A DNA stretch of 64,000 bases from WTFV01 sp965200895. GTDB lineage: Bacteria > Acidobacteriota > Vicinamibacteria > Vicinamibacterales > UBA8438. Shown piece after piece: positions 34,698 to 42,669 of the stretch; positions within the stretch are counted from its first letter, which is position 1, and every line of letters begins with the position of its first letter. Where the stretch lies: positions 124,001 through 188,000 of the forward strand of contig CBDAVM010000001.1 of assembly GCA_965200895.1 (NCBI GenBank), read 5' to 3'. Below the pieces are notes generated by a model. That model ran no database searches. It was not told the DNA's origin and saw only the letters and a list, made by a program, of their open reading frames with translations. The position numbers and the translations under genes are program-made.

Positions 34698-35696
34698 CTA
34701 CAACGCGACCTTGAGGACGCCGGTCACCACGAGGTTGCCGATCGCGACGGGGATGAGCACCTTCCACCCGAGCCCCATCAACTGGTCGTAGCGGTAGCGC
34801 GGCAGGGTGGCGCGAATCCAGATGAACACGTAGAGGAACAGGAAGATCTTGCCGATGAACCAGATCCAGGCCGGCACGAGACCGAGGAAGGAGAGCGCCG
34901 GCACGTTCGGGAACGGCGCGAGCCAGCCCCCGAAGAACATGATGACGACGACCGCCGAGATGACGATCATGTTGGCGTACTCGGCCAGGAAGAACAGTGA
35001 GAATCGCATCCCGCTGTACTCCGTGTGGAACCCGCCGGTCAGCTCCGTCTCGGCCTCCGGCAGGTCGAACGGGGCCCGGTTGGTCTCGGCCAGACCGCCG
35101 ATGAAGACCAGCACCAGCGCCACCGGCTGGACGAAGGCGAACCACAGGCCGCCCTCCCGCTGCGCCTCCACGATGCCGACGAGACTCAGGGTGCCGGTGG
35201 TCAGGATCACGCTGACCAGGGTCATCGTGACCGCAATCTCGTAGCTGATGAGCTGCGCCGACGCGCGCAGGCTCGCCAGCAGCGGATACTTGCTGTTCGA
35301 GGCCCAGCCCCCGAGGATGATGCCGTAGACGCCGATCGAGGTCACCGCGATGATGAACAGCAGGCCGACGTTGATGTCGCTCACGTAATAGAGCGGGTCG
35401 GGCCCGAACGGCACCACCGCGAACACCACCAGAGCGGGCACCAGACTCATGATCGGCGCCAGCGTGAAGACGTACTTGTCCGCCTTCGCCGGGGTGATGT
35501 CCTCCTTCAGGATCAGCTTGATCGGGTCGGCTATCGCCTGCAGGATGCCGTACGGCCCCACGCGCATCGGGCCGAGGCGCGACTGCGCCCACGCGATCAC
35601 CTTCCGCTCCATCAGCACGAGGAAGGTCACCGCCACCAGCACCGCGTTCAGCAGCACTGCGATCTTCAGCAGCGGAACGACGACGGTTTCCAGCAT
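34698..35696 (-). CDS. nuoH: NADH-quinone oxidoreductase subunit H
   Basis: Quinone-site membrane subunit of 332 residues with eight helices. Typical sequences are RKVIAWAQSRLGPMRVGPYGILQ, GGLAETNRAPFDLPEAETELTGGFHTEYSGM (cytoplasmic acidic loop at the quinone chamber) and LPRYRYDQLMGLGWK. It starts three bases after nuoD. It links the hydrophilic and membrane arms. Confidence 0.97.
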   Translation of the reverse strand: MLETVVVPLLKIAVLLNAVLVAVTFLVLMERKVIAWAQSRLGPMRVGPYGILQAIADPIKLILKEDITPAKADKYVFTLAPIMSLVPALVVFAVVPFGPDPLYYVSDINVGLLFIIAVTSIGVYGIILGGWASNSKYPLLASLRASAQLISYEIAVTMTLVSVILTTGTLSLVGIVEAQREGGLWFAFVQPVALVLVFIGGLAETNRAPFDLPEAETELTGGFHTEYSGMRFSLFFLAEYANMIVISAVVVIMFFGGWLAPFPNVPALSFLGLVPAWIWFIGKIFLFLYVFIWIRATLPRYRYDQLMGLGWKVLIPVAIGNLVVTGVLKVAL

Positions 35697-35699
35697 GGC

Positions 35700-36833
35700 C
35701 TACCGATCCACCTCGCCCAGCACGATGTCGATCGTGCCGATCAGTGCGACGACGTCGGCCACCAGGTGTCCTGTCACCAGCCGCTTGAGGCCCTGCAGGT
35801 TGCAGAACGAGGGCGGCCGGACGCGGAAGCGGTACGGGTTGGTCGACTTCCCGTCGCTGACGATGAAGTAGCCGAGCTCGCCCTTCGGCGACTCGATGGC
35901 GTGGTACGTCTCCCCGGCCGGCGGCTTGATGAGACGCGGCACCTTGCCCATGATCGGGCCTTCCGGCACGCCTTCGACGGCCTGCCGAATGATCCGGATC
36001 GATTCACGGAACTCGTCCATCCGGATGAGGTAGCGGTCGTAGGTGTCGCCCTTCGTCCCCAGCGGGATGTTGAACTCCATCTCGTCGTACGCGGCGTAGG
36101 GCTCGTCCTTGCGCACGTCGCGCGGCACGCCGGACCCGCGCAGCGGCGGGCCGCACAGTCCCAGTCCGATCGCCTCGTCCCCGCTGATGACGCCCACGTC
36201 GCGGGTCCGCTTGAGCCAGATGCGGTTGTTGGTGAGCAGAGTCTCGTAGTCGTTCAGCTTCCCTTCCATCAGGTCGCAGAACGAGAGCACCTTCCGGTCC
36301 CAGCCGGGGGGGATGTCGAGCGGCAGCCCGCCGATGCGCATCGAGTTGTAGGTCAGCCGCGCGCCGCAGAACTCCTCGAACAGGTCGAGCACGAACTCGC
36401 GCTCGCGGAACGCGTAGAGGAGCACGGTCATCGCACCGATGTCCATCGCGTGGGTGCCCAGCCACAGGCAGTGGCTGGCGATGCGCTGCAGCTCCGCGAG
36501 CACCGTCCGGATGTACCGCGCCCGGCGCGGCACCTCGATCTGCATCAGCTTCTCGACCGTCTGGCAATAGCCGAGGTTGTTCGTCGCCGCCGCGACATAG
36601 TCCATCCGGTCGGTCAGCAGAATGATCTGGGTCCAGTCGCGATTCTCCGAGAGCTTCTCGATGCCGCGATGGATGTAGCCGATCACGCAGTCGGCGTCGA
36701 TCACCCGCTCGCCGTCGAGCTTGAGGACGACCCGCAGCACCCCGTGGGTGCTCGGGTGCTGCGGACCCATGTTGATGACCAGCTCGTCCGTGTCGAACTG
36801 TGTCGTGCTGGTGCGTGGGGCTTCGAGGGTCAT
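35700..36833 (-). CDS. nuoD: NADH-quinone oxidoreductase subunit D (49-kDa)
   Basis: Soluble quinone-site subunit of 377 residues. It opens with INMGPQHPSTHGVLRVVLKLDGE and contains YIHRGIEKL, RMDYVAAATNN and the C-terminal RVRPPSFCNLQ and TIDIVLGEVDR motifs that end the family. It is a stand-alone NuoD and is not fused to NuoC. It follows nuoC by 19 bp. Confidence 0.97.
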   Translation of the reverse strand: MTLEAPRTSTTQFDTDELVINMGPQHPSTHGVLRVVLKLDGERVIDADCVIGYIHRGIEKLSENRDWTQIILLTDRMDYVAAATNNLGYCQTVEKLMQIEVPRRARYIRTVLAELQRIASHCLWLGTHAMDIGAMTVLLYAFREREFVLDLFEEFCGARLTYNSMRIGGLPLDIPPGWDRKVLSFCDLMEGKLNDYETLLTNNRIWLKRTRDVGVISGDEAIGLGLCGPPLRGSGVPRDVRKDEPYAAYDEMEFNIPLGTKGDTYDRYLIRMDEFRESIRIIRQAVEGVPEGPIMGKVPRLIKPPAGETYHAIESPKGELGYFIVSDGKSTNPYRFRVRPPSFCNLQGLKRLVTGHLVADVVALIGTIDIVLGEVDR

Positions 36834-36852
36834 CGGGCTCGGGTCCTGCGGT

Positions 36853-37680
36853 CTACTCGATATCGGCGTCGGCGCCGGCTTCGTCCGGAAGATTGCGCAC
36901 GCGGAGCCAGTCCTGCGGATTCTCCATCAGGAGCTCGCCCGGGCCCTCGAGCGGATAGTCCTTGCGCTGCGGGTAGCCCTGCCACTGTTCCGGCATCAGG
37001 ATCCTGCGCAGGTCGGGGTGATTCACGATGTTCACGCCGAACTGGTCGTAGACCTCGCGCTCCAGCCAGTCGGCGGCCGGCCAGAGCCCGGTGACCGACT
37101 CGACCGGATCCTCCTCGCCGACCCGCACCTTGACACGAATCCGGTGTCGAAGCCGCGTCGAGTACAGGCAGTAGATCACGTCGAACCGCTTCTCGCGCGG
37201 CGGCCAGTCGGCGGCGGTCACGTCCGAGCAGTAGTTGAACGCCGTCGCCGCGTCCTCCTTGAGGAAGCGCATGACCTCCAGCAGCCGGTCGTGAGCGACG
37301 ATGATCGTCCAGTCACCGACCCAGAAGGAGACCTGCAGAACCGCGCCGGAGACCCCGCTCTGAACCGCGGTCACCATCGCGGGAAGCTCCGTGCCGTCCG
37401 GGGGAGCCTGATCCTCGGGCGCCTTCGGGGGTTCCGGCGGCGCCTTCGGTCTGGGCTTGGGTCGGGGTCTGGCCGCCGCGGCCGGCTTCCCGGTTCCGGC
37501 GGGCTTCGCGGCCGCCGGTTTCGCTCCCGCGGCCGCCGGTTTCGCTCCCGAGGAGGGCTGGCCCTCGACCGCGGGCTTCGCGGCCGGCTTCTTCCCGGCG
37601 GCCTTTCCCGCCGCTCCCGCCGCGGGCTTCGAGTCGGGGCCGTCCTGGCCCGACGGCTGCGATTTGGTTTCGTCCGCCAT
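36853..37680 (-). CDS. nuoC: NADH-quinone oxidoreductase subunit C (30-kDa) with Ala/Lys/Pro-rich N-terminal extension
   Basis: Soluble complex I subunit of 275 residues. The 30-kDa family signature ADWLEREVYDQFGV followed by HPDLRRILMP and GYPQRKDYPLEG is at the C terminus. Residues ~1-100 are low-complexity Ala, Lys, Pro and Gly, histone-H1-like and not part of the family domain; part of it comes from a 21-bp tandem repeat. The ATG at 37680 is the first start after nuoA; an internal start trimming the extension cannot be excluded. nuoB, which normally lies between nuoA and nuoC, is missing here. Confidence 0.93.
   Translation of the reverse strand: MADETKSQPSGQDGPDSKPAAGAAGKAAGKKPAAKPAVEGQPSSGAKPAAAGAKPAAAKPAGTGKPAAAARPRPKPRPKAPPEPPKAPEDQAPPDGTELPAMVTAVQSGVSGAVLQVSFWVGDWTIIVAHDRLLEVMRFLKEDAATAFNYCSDVTAADWPPREKRFDVIYCLYSTRLRHRIRVKVRVGEEDPVESVTGLWPAADWLEREVYDQFGVNIVNHPDLRRILMPEQWQGYPQRKDYPLEGPGELLMENPQDWLRVRNLPDEAGADADIE
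37508..37549 (-). repeat. perfect 21-bp tandem repeat in the nuoC extension
   Basis: Two identical 21-bp units (37508-37528 and 37529-37549) encode the repeated AKPAAAG-type sequence of the NuoC N-terminal extension. The in-frame unit length suggests that the extension grows and shrinks by slippage. Confidence 0.85.
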
Positions 37681-37700
37681 GCCCGGATCCAGTCCTGTCC

Positions 37701-38057
37701 TCAGGCCCAGTCCAGCGCACCCTTGCGCCACGCGTAGAAGTAGCCCACCACCAGGATGAACAGGAAGACCAGCATCTCGATCAATCCGAACAGCGCCAGC
37801 TCGTCCATGACGACGGCCCAGGGAAACATGAAGACCGTCTCGACGTCGAAGATCACGAAGAGCATCGCGACCAGATAGTAGCGAACGCTGTAGCGGTCGC
37901 GGGCGTCGGTCTCCGGCTCGATGCCGCACTCGTACGGCTCGAACTTGACCCGGTTGTAGCGCTTCGTGTGGACGACCTGCGAGACCATCAGCGTGAAGAT
38001 CGCGAAGCCGAGAGCCACCAGGATGAACAGGAAGACCGGGATGTAGGCGTCCAGCAT
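37701..38057 (-). CDS. nuoA: NADH-quinone oxidoreductase subunit A
   Basis: Three-helix complex I membrane subunit of 118 residues. The family motif YECGIEP with RYYLVAMLFVIFDVETVFMFPWAV is present. First gene of the operon (nuoA-C-D-H-J-K-L-M-N). The ATG at 38057 lacks a strong ribosome-binding site, but it matches the family N terminus. The operon promoter should lie in the 503-bp divergent region to its right. Confidence 0.95.
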   Translation of the reverse strand: MLDAYIPVFLFILVALGFAIFTLMVSQVVHTKRYNRVKFEPYECGIEPETDARDRYSVRYYLVAMLFVIFDVETVFMFPWAVVMDELALFGLIEMLVFLFILVVGYFYAWRKGALDWA

Positions 38058-38213
38058 GGTCGTCGCGAACCCTTCCACGCGTTCCGTGCGCCGCCGGCGC
38101 CGCGACGCTGTCCCCGGCTCGCGGCGCCGGCGACCGCCGCGACGGACAGATCGTAAAGGCGCAACGTGCGGGCCGAAAGCGCGCGGATTATGGCACGCGC
38201 CCCGCGGGGCGTC

Positions 38214-38325
38214 AAGCCGGGCGGGACCGCGCGAAGCCGGGCGGGACCGCGCGCGGCGTGCGGGCGGGGGCGCCGGAAGCCGGGCGGAACCGCGCGCGGC
38301 GTGCGGGCGGGGCACCGGCGCGGAA
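38214..38325. repeat. GC-rich tandem repeat upstream of nuoA
   Basis: Three copies of an AAGCCGGGCGG-(G/A)-ACCGCGCG unit begin at 38214, 38234 and 38277; the last two extend as 43-bp copies continuing CGGCGTGCGGGCGGGG. They differ by single substitutions. The array lies in the leader or promoter region of the nuo operon and could form strong secondary structure. Confidence 0.7.
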
Positions 38326-38509
38326 AATAAAGAAGGTTCACTGGACAGCCGCGGCCGACGCCTCCGGGTCGGCGAACAGACCATCCTCGGGTCCGCCGCC
38401 GAGACCGGGACGCCGCCTGATCATCAATCACGGTGGAACAGTCGGCCGAGACGACGAACGAGCGGGCGCCGCGCCCGGTTCCGACAACCGCGGCGTCCCG
38501 GCGCCACCG

Positions 38510-38538
38510 TTGACCGGCCACCGGGCGGCGCCTATACT
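38510..38538 (+). promoter_or_regulatory. sigma70-type promoter of the VWA-ccsA-hem gene run
   Basis: Plus-strand TTGACC (38510-38515) and TATACT (38533-38538) are separated by 17 bases. Transcription would start near 38545, giving a leader of about 16 bases before the GTG at 38561. This is the only good promoter match I see before the nine co-directional genes that follow. Confidence 0.65.
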
Positions 38539-38560
38539 CGAAAAGACAAGGCTCCGTCCG

Positions 38561-39487
38561 GTGTGTCACCTGTTCACCACCCCTGCCGCGTTCGTCACCG
38601 CAGCACTGCTGCTCGCCGGCGCCGCTGTCGCCAGCGGCCAGTCGACCGAGCGGCAGTTGGTCGTATCGGTGCTCGACGACGACGCGGCGCCGGTGACGGG
38701 TCTCGGGGCGGCGGACTTCGAAATCCGCGAGGACGGCGCCGCCCGCGAGGTGCTGCGCGTGGAACCGGCCGGGGGCGGCCGCCAGATCGCGCTGCTGATC
38801 GACACCAGCGAGGCCGCGATCCGCGCGACGTCGGACATGCGCCGCGGGCTGTCGGCGTTCGTCGACGGGCTGCACGCGGACGACCGGGTCACCATCGTCT
38901 CGTTCGGCGGTCCGCCGCGCATTCTGGTCGAGACGACCGACGACCCGGATCGGCTGCGAGCGGGCATCGACCGCGTGTTCCCGCAGTCGGGCCAGGCGGC
39001 GTACATGCTCGACGCCATGTACGAGGTATCCGAGGGATTCACCCGGCGCAACGTCGGCCGTCCGGTCATGGTCGTGTTGACGAGCGAAGGCCTCGACTAC
39101 AGCAACCGTCGGAGCCGGGAGGTTCTCGAACGCATCGACGAGAGTGGAGCCACCGTCTACACGCTGTCCGTGGGAGCCCGGCGCGTGGCGTTCGGGCAGC
39201 CTGCGAACGGCTTCGGCGGCGCCTTCGACGACCGCCAGCGGCAGTTCGAGCGTGATCTCGTTCTGGCGCAGGGAACTGCGGACACCGGCGGACGTCACCG
39301 GGATCTGCTCGCAAGCTCGGCCCTCGAACGCGCCATGCAGGAACTCGTCGCCGAGCTGCGCAACCGATATCTGGTCACCTATGCGCGGCCGGACGCGCTG
39401 ATCCCACCCGAGCAGGTCCGGGTGAGCGTCGGCCGCCCCGGAGTCACTGCGCGCGGTACCCTGCTCGGGACGCCACGAAACCCGTAA
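38561..39487 (+). CDS. secreted VWA-domain protein (acidobacterial VWFA-related type), degenerate MIDAS
   Basis: Protein of 308 residues with a signal peptide (to about residue 26, VASGQ). A strand-rich segment RQLVVSVLDDDAAPVTGLGAADFEIREDG is followed by a VWA domain. The metal-site motif, normally DxSxS, reads DTSEA, so the second serine is lost. The GTG start at 38561 was chosen because it directly precedes the signal peptide and lies just after the promoter; the frame extends upstream without similarity. It is paired with a second VWA gene 43 bp on. Partners are unknown. Confidence 0.8.
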   Translation: MCHLFTTPAAFVTAALLLAGAAVASGQSTERQLVVSVLDDDAAPVTGLGAADFEIREDGAAREVLRVEPAGGGRQIALLIDTSEAAIRATSDMRRGLSAFVDGLHADDRVTIVSFGGPPRILVETTDDPDRLRAGIDRVFPQSGQAAYMLDAMYEVSEGFTRRNVGRPVMVVLTSEGLDYSNRRSREVLERIDESGATVYTLSVGARRVAFGQPANGFGGAFDDRQRQFERDLVLAQGTADTGGRHRDLLASSALERAMQELVAELRNRYLVTYARPDALIPPEQVRVSVGRPGVTARGTLLGTPRNP

Positions 39488-39530
39488 CCGCCGGCCCCGG
39501 ACCTTTCCTGGGGGCGGCACGGAAGCCGAC

Positions 39531-40454
39531 ATGATTCGCCGCGCCACAGTCACCGGCATCGCCGCCGCCTGCATAGTCGCTACAGGTTCGGCCGCGCTGC
39601 AGCCGCCCGACGCGCCATCGTTCCGCGCCGGTGTCGACGTCGTATCGCTCAACGTGACGGTGACCGACCGCGCGGGTCGTTTCGTCACCGATCTGGAGCA
39701 GTCCAACTTCTACGTCTACGAAGACGGCGTGCAGCAGGAGATCAATTTCTTCACGAAGACCCAGTTACCCATCGCCCTCGCGCTGCTCATCGATACCAGC
39801 GCGAGCATGGACGAGAAGATGTCGACCGCACAGGAGGCCGCCATCGGATTCGCGCAGCGGCTGCGCCCCGAGGATCTCGCCGAGGTCGTCGACTTCGACA
39901 GCCGCGTCAACATTCTCCAGCCGTTCACGAACGACGTGGAACTGCTCGAACGCGCCATCCAGAGAACGGCAGCGGGCGGATCGACCTCGCTCTACAACGC
40001 GATCTACATCGCGCTGCGGGAGCTGGCCAGGGCGCCGCTCCGGCAGGCGGACCTGCGGCGCGAGGCGATCATCGTGCTGTCGGACGGCGAGGACACGTCG
40101 AGTCTGGTGAGCTTCGACGAGGTACTGGAGCTTTCGAAGCGCTCGAACACGGCCATCTTCTCCATCGGCCTGCAATCCACCGAGAGCCGCGCCCGCACCG
40201 GGTTCCGCGAGGCGGACTTCGTCCTGCGCCAACTGGCGCAGGAAACCGGCGGGCGGGCGTTCTTTCCGGACCGGATCGAGGAACTGCCCGCGATCTACCA
40301 GCAGATCTCGGACGAGCTCTCCAGTCAGTACTCCGTCGGCTACGTTTCCGCGAACCCGCTGCGGAACGGCCAATGGCGGCGCGTGATCGTGCGGGTCGAT
40401 CGCGAAGCGGTCTCGGCGCGGACCAAGCAGGGCTACTACGCCCCGCGGGGCTGA
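39531..40454 (+). CDS. secreted VWA-domain protein (acidobacterial VWFA-related type)
   Basis: Protein of 307 residues with a signal peptide (ATGSAALQ), the FRAGVDVVSLNVTVTDRAGRFVTDLEQSNF opening of the acidobacterial VWFA-related family, and a VWA domain whose MIDAS DTSASM is intact. The last part, QYSVGYVSANPLRNGQWRRVIVRV, is typical of the family. Such domains mediate metal-dependent protein adhesion in the periplasm or on the surface. It is a paralogue of the preceding gene, with 34 bp to the CcsA-like gene. Confidence 0.88.
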   Translation: MIRRATVTGIAAACIVATGSAALQPPDAPSFRAGVDVVSLNVTVTDRAGRFVTDLEQSNFYVYEDGVQQEINFFTKTQLPIALALLIDTSASMDEKMSTAQEAAIGFAQRLRPEDLAEVVDFDSRVNILQPFTNDVELLERAIQRTAAGGSTSLYNAIYIALRELARAPLRQADLRREAIIVLSDGEDTSSLVSFDEVLELSKRSNTAIFSIGLQSTESRARTGFREADFVLRQLAQETGGRAFFPDRIEELPAIYQQISDELSSQYSVGYVSANPLRNGQWRRVIVRVDREAVSARTKQGYYAPRG

Positions 40455-40488
40455 GAATCGGCAGCAGTACCGGGCGACCGGACCCCCC

Positions 40489-41313
40489 ATGAACGCCGCG
40501 CCTCTCGCCCTCTATCTCGTGGCGGCAGTCGCCTACGCCGTCCATTTCGCCACGCGCAGCTCACCATCCGGACGTATCGCGACGGTGTCGCTGGTGTTCG
40601 GAGCGCTCGTGCACACGTTCATCATCGGGATGCAGACGATGCAGGTCGGCCACGTGCCGCTGGTCGGCACGACCGGCGCGATTTCGGCATTCGTGTGGGT
40701 CCTCGCGCTCGCCTACCTCTATACGGAGATGACGACCGACGAACGGGCGATGGGAGTCTTCATCGTGCCGCTGATGGTCCTCCTGCAGTTGATTCCCGCC
40801 ATCAGCAACAGCGTTGCGGCCCGCCCGCCCGTGCTCGAGAGCCGCTGGTTCGAGATCCACGTGTTCTCACTGCTGGTCGCATACGCCACCTTCGCCCTCG
40901 CGTGCGTGATCAGCATCACCTACGTGCTCCTCTTCAAGGAGCTCAAGGGCAAGCACCTGGGGGTCTTCTACGCCCGTCTGCCGTCGTTGCAGGTACTCGA
41001 CAGCATGAACCGCCGTGCGGTGGCGGTCGGCTGGGGGTTCCTCACGCTGGGCATCGCGGTCGGGGCGATATGGCTGATGCAGGTGCAACCGGGCACGGCG
41101 GACCCGCGGGTGCAGGCGATGTCGCTCTTCGATCCGAAGATCTTCACGGTGCTGATCTGCTGGTTCCTGTACACGTTCGCGCTGTACGCGCGCCGGGCGT
41201 TCGGGTGGGGAGGACGACGCGCGGCCTGGCTCTCCACGGTCGGCTTCGCGATCCTGATGCTGAACTTCGTGCCGATAGGGTACTTCGGCACCGACAGCCA
41301 CAACTTCTACTGA
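40489..41313 (+). CDS. CcsA/HemX-like cytochrome c assembly membrane protein
   Basis: Membrane protein of 274 residues with eight predicted helices of the CcsA/CcmC/HemX fold. Conserved histidines are seen in GALVHTFIIGMQ, QVGHVPL and FEIHVFSLLVAY. The periplasmic tryptophan-rich WWD segment that binds heme in true exporters is degenerate: only an LFDPKIF remnant with DPK remains. Together with its place directly before hemA, this favours a HemX-like role (controlling or stabilising glutamyl-tRNA reductase) over heme export, but both remain possible. Confidence 0.8.
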   Translation: MNAAPLALYLVAAVAYAVHFATRSSPSGRIATVSLVFGALVHTFIIGMQTMQVGHVPLVGTTGAISAFVWVLALAYLYTEMTTDERAMGVFIVPLMVLLQLIPAISNSVAARPPVLESRWFEIHVFSLLVAYATFALACVISITYVLLFKELKGKHLGVFYARLPSLQVLDSMNRRAVAVGWGFLTLGIAVGAIWLMQVQPGTADPRVQAMSLFDPKIFTVLICWFLYTFALYARRAFGWGGRRAAWLSTVGFAILMLNFVPIGYFGTDSHNFY

Positions 41314-41343
41314 GGGATTCGAGGCGCGAACGCAGGGCGCGGC

Positions 41344-42669
41344 ATGCATCTGTTTCTCCTCGGGGCGAGCCACCACAGCGCACCGGTTGCCTTGCGCGAG
41401 CGGATCGACTTCGCCCGCCGGGGCATCCCGGACGCGCTCGAGGAGATCGCCGACGTCACCGGTCTCGCCGAGATCGTGATCCTCTCGACCTGCAATCGCT
41501 CCGAGATCTACACGTACTCGGAGGCTCCGTGGCCGACGGCCGAGAGACTCTCGGCATTCATGAGCGCGTTCCACGACGTCCCGGAGCCGGAACTGGCGCC
41601 ACATCTCTACAGCCGGCAGGGCAGCGCTGCCGCCCGGCACCTGTTCCGGGTGGTCGCGGGACTTGATTCGCTCGTGGTGGGCGAGCCGCAGATACTGGGA
41701 CAGGTCAAGGACGCGTTCGCGGTCGCCTCGGAGCGGGGGTTCACCGGGGCGGCCCTCAACCGACTGTTCCACACCTCGTTCACCGTCGGCAAGCGGGTGC
41801 GCAGCGAGACCGGGCTGGGAGAAGGCGCCGTCTCCGTCAGCTTCGCCGCCATCTCGCTGGCGCGCAAGATCTTCGGCGATCTCGGCGGCCGGCGGGCGTT
41901 GGTCGTCGGAGCGGGCGAGATGGCGGAGCTGACGGCCACGCACCTGCGCTCCCAGGACGTCGGGCGGATCGGCGTCGCCAACCGGAGCCCGGCCCGCGCC
42001 ACGGCCCTCTCCGCCAAGGTCGACGGCGTCGCCGTGCCGTGGGAAGACATCACCGCCGAGCTGTCGACGACCGACATCGTCCTGACCGCCACCGGCGCTC
42101 CCCGCTGGCTGCTCACCCGCGCGCAGGTCGCCGAGGCGATGCGGCCCAGGCGCGACCGGCCGCTGTTCATGATCGACATCGGCCTGCCGCGCGACGTCGA
42201 GCCGGCCGCCAGCGAGCTCGAACAGGTCTTTCTCTACAACATCGACGACCTGCAGTCGATCGTGCGAGAGAACCTCGCCCGCCGCCAGTCCCAGGTGGAC
42301 CGGGCGGAGCTGATGGTGCGCGAGCAGGTCGACGGTTTCATGGACTGGCTGCGTTCGCGCAGCGCCATTCCCACGGTGGTGGCGCTGCGGAAGCACTTCG
42401 AGCGGACACGGCAGCAGGAACTGGAGCGGCTCGCACCCAGGCTGGCCTCGCTGTCTCCAGCCGCGAAGGCCCGCGTCGACGAGGTCACACGGCTGCTGGT
42501 CGAGAAGCTGCTGTCGTCACCGACCCAGCAGCTCAAGGCCGCGCCCGACGAGGATGCGGTGGCCGCCGACGCCGACACAATCAGTCGCCTCTTCGGACTC
42601 GACGAGAAGGAAGAAGCGGAGAAGGATGCCGCCGCCGCACGACGGTCTTCCGCCCCGAGGAACCGGTGA
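41344..42669 (+). CDS. hemA: glutamyl-tRNA reductase HemA
   Basis: First enzyme of C5 heme synthesis, 441 residues, reducing glutamyl-tRNA to glutamate semialdehyde with NADPH. The N-terminal catalytic domain holds ILSTCNRSEIY with nucleophile C50; the NADPH domain follows (ALVVGAGEMAELTATHL), then the C-terminal dimerisation helix. The acidic Lys/Glu-rich end is an extension. Starts 30 bp after the CcsA/HemX-like gene and overlaps hemC as GTGA. Confidence 0.97.
   Translation: MHLFLLGASHHSAPVALRERIDFARRGIPDALEEIADVTGLAEIVILSTCNRSEIYTYSEAPWPTAERLSAFMSAFHDVPEPELAPHLYSRQGSAAARHLFRVVAGLDSLVVGEPQILGQVKDAFAVASERGFTGAALNRLFHTSFTVGKRVRSETGLGEGAVSVSFAAISLARKIFGDLGGRRALVVGAGEMAELTATHLRSQDVGRIGVANRSPARATALSAKVDGVAVPWEDITAELSTTDIVLTATGAPRWLLTRAQVAEAMRPRRDRPLFMIDIGLPRDVEPAASELEQVFLYNIDDLQSIVRENLARRQSQVDRAELMVREQVDGFMDWLRSRSAIPTVVALRKHFERTRQQELERLAPRLASLSPAAKARVDEVTRLLVEKLLSSPTQQLKAAPDEDAVAADADTISRLFGLDEKEEAEKDAAAARRSSAPRNR

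Larger units (their letters stand above)
38058..38560. other. 503-bp divergent intergenic region between nuoA and the first VWA gene
   Basis: No convincing gene is seen here. It holds a GC-rich tandem repeat (38214-38325), a palindrome CGCCCCGCGGGGCG near 38198-38211, a short AT-rich patch (38323-38336) and the plus-strand promoter at 38510-38538. An open frame continuous with the VWA protein runs through its right part but has no family similarity. The nuo promoter was not identified with confidence. Confidence 0.6.

Noticed and set aside
38214..38325. CRISPR-like array
   Set aside because: Only three imperfect units with unequal spacing (20 and 43 bp), no unique spacers and no cas genes nearby.
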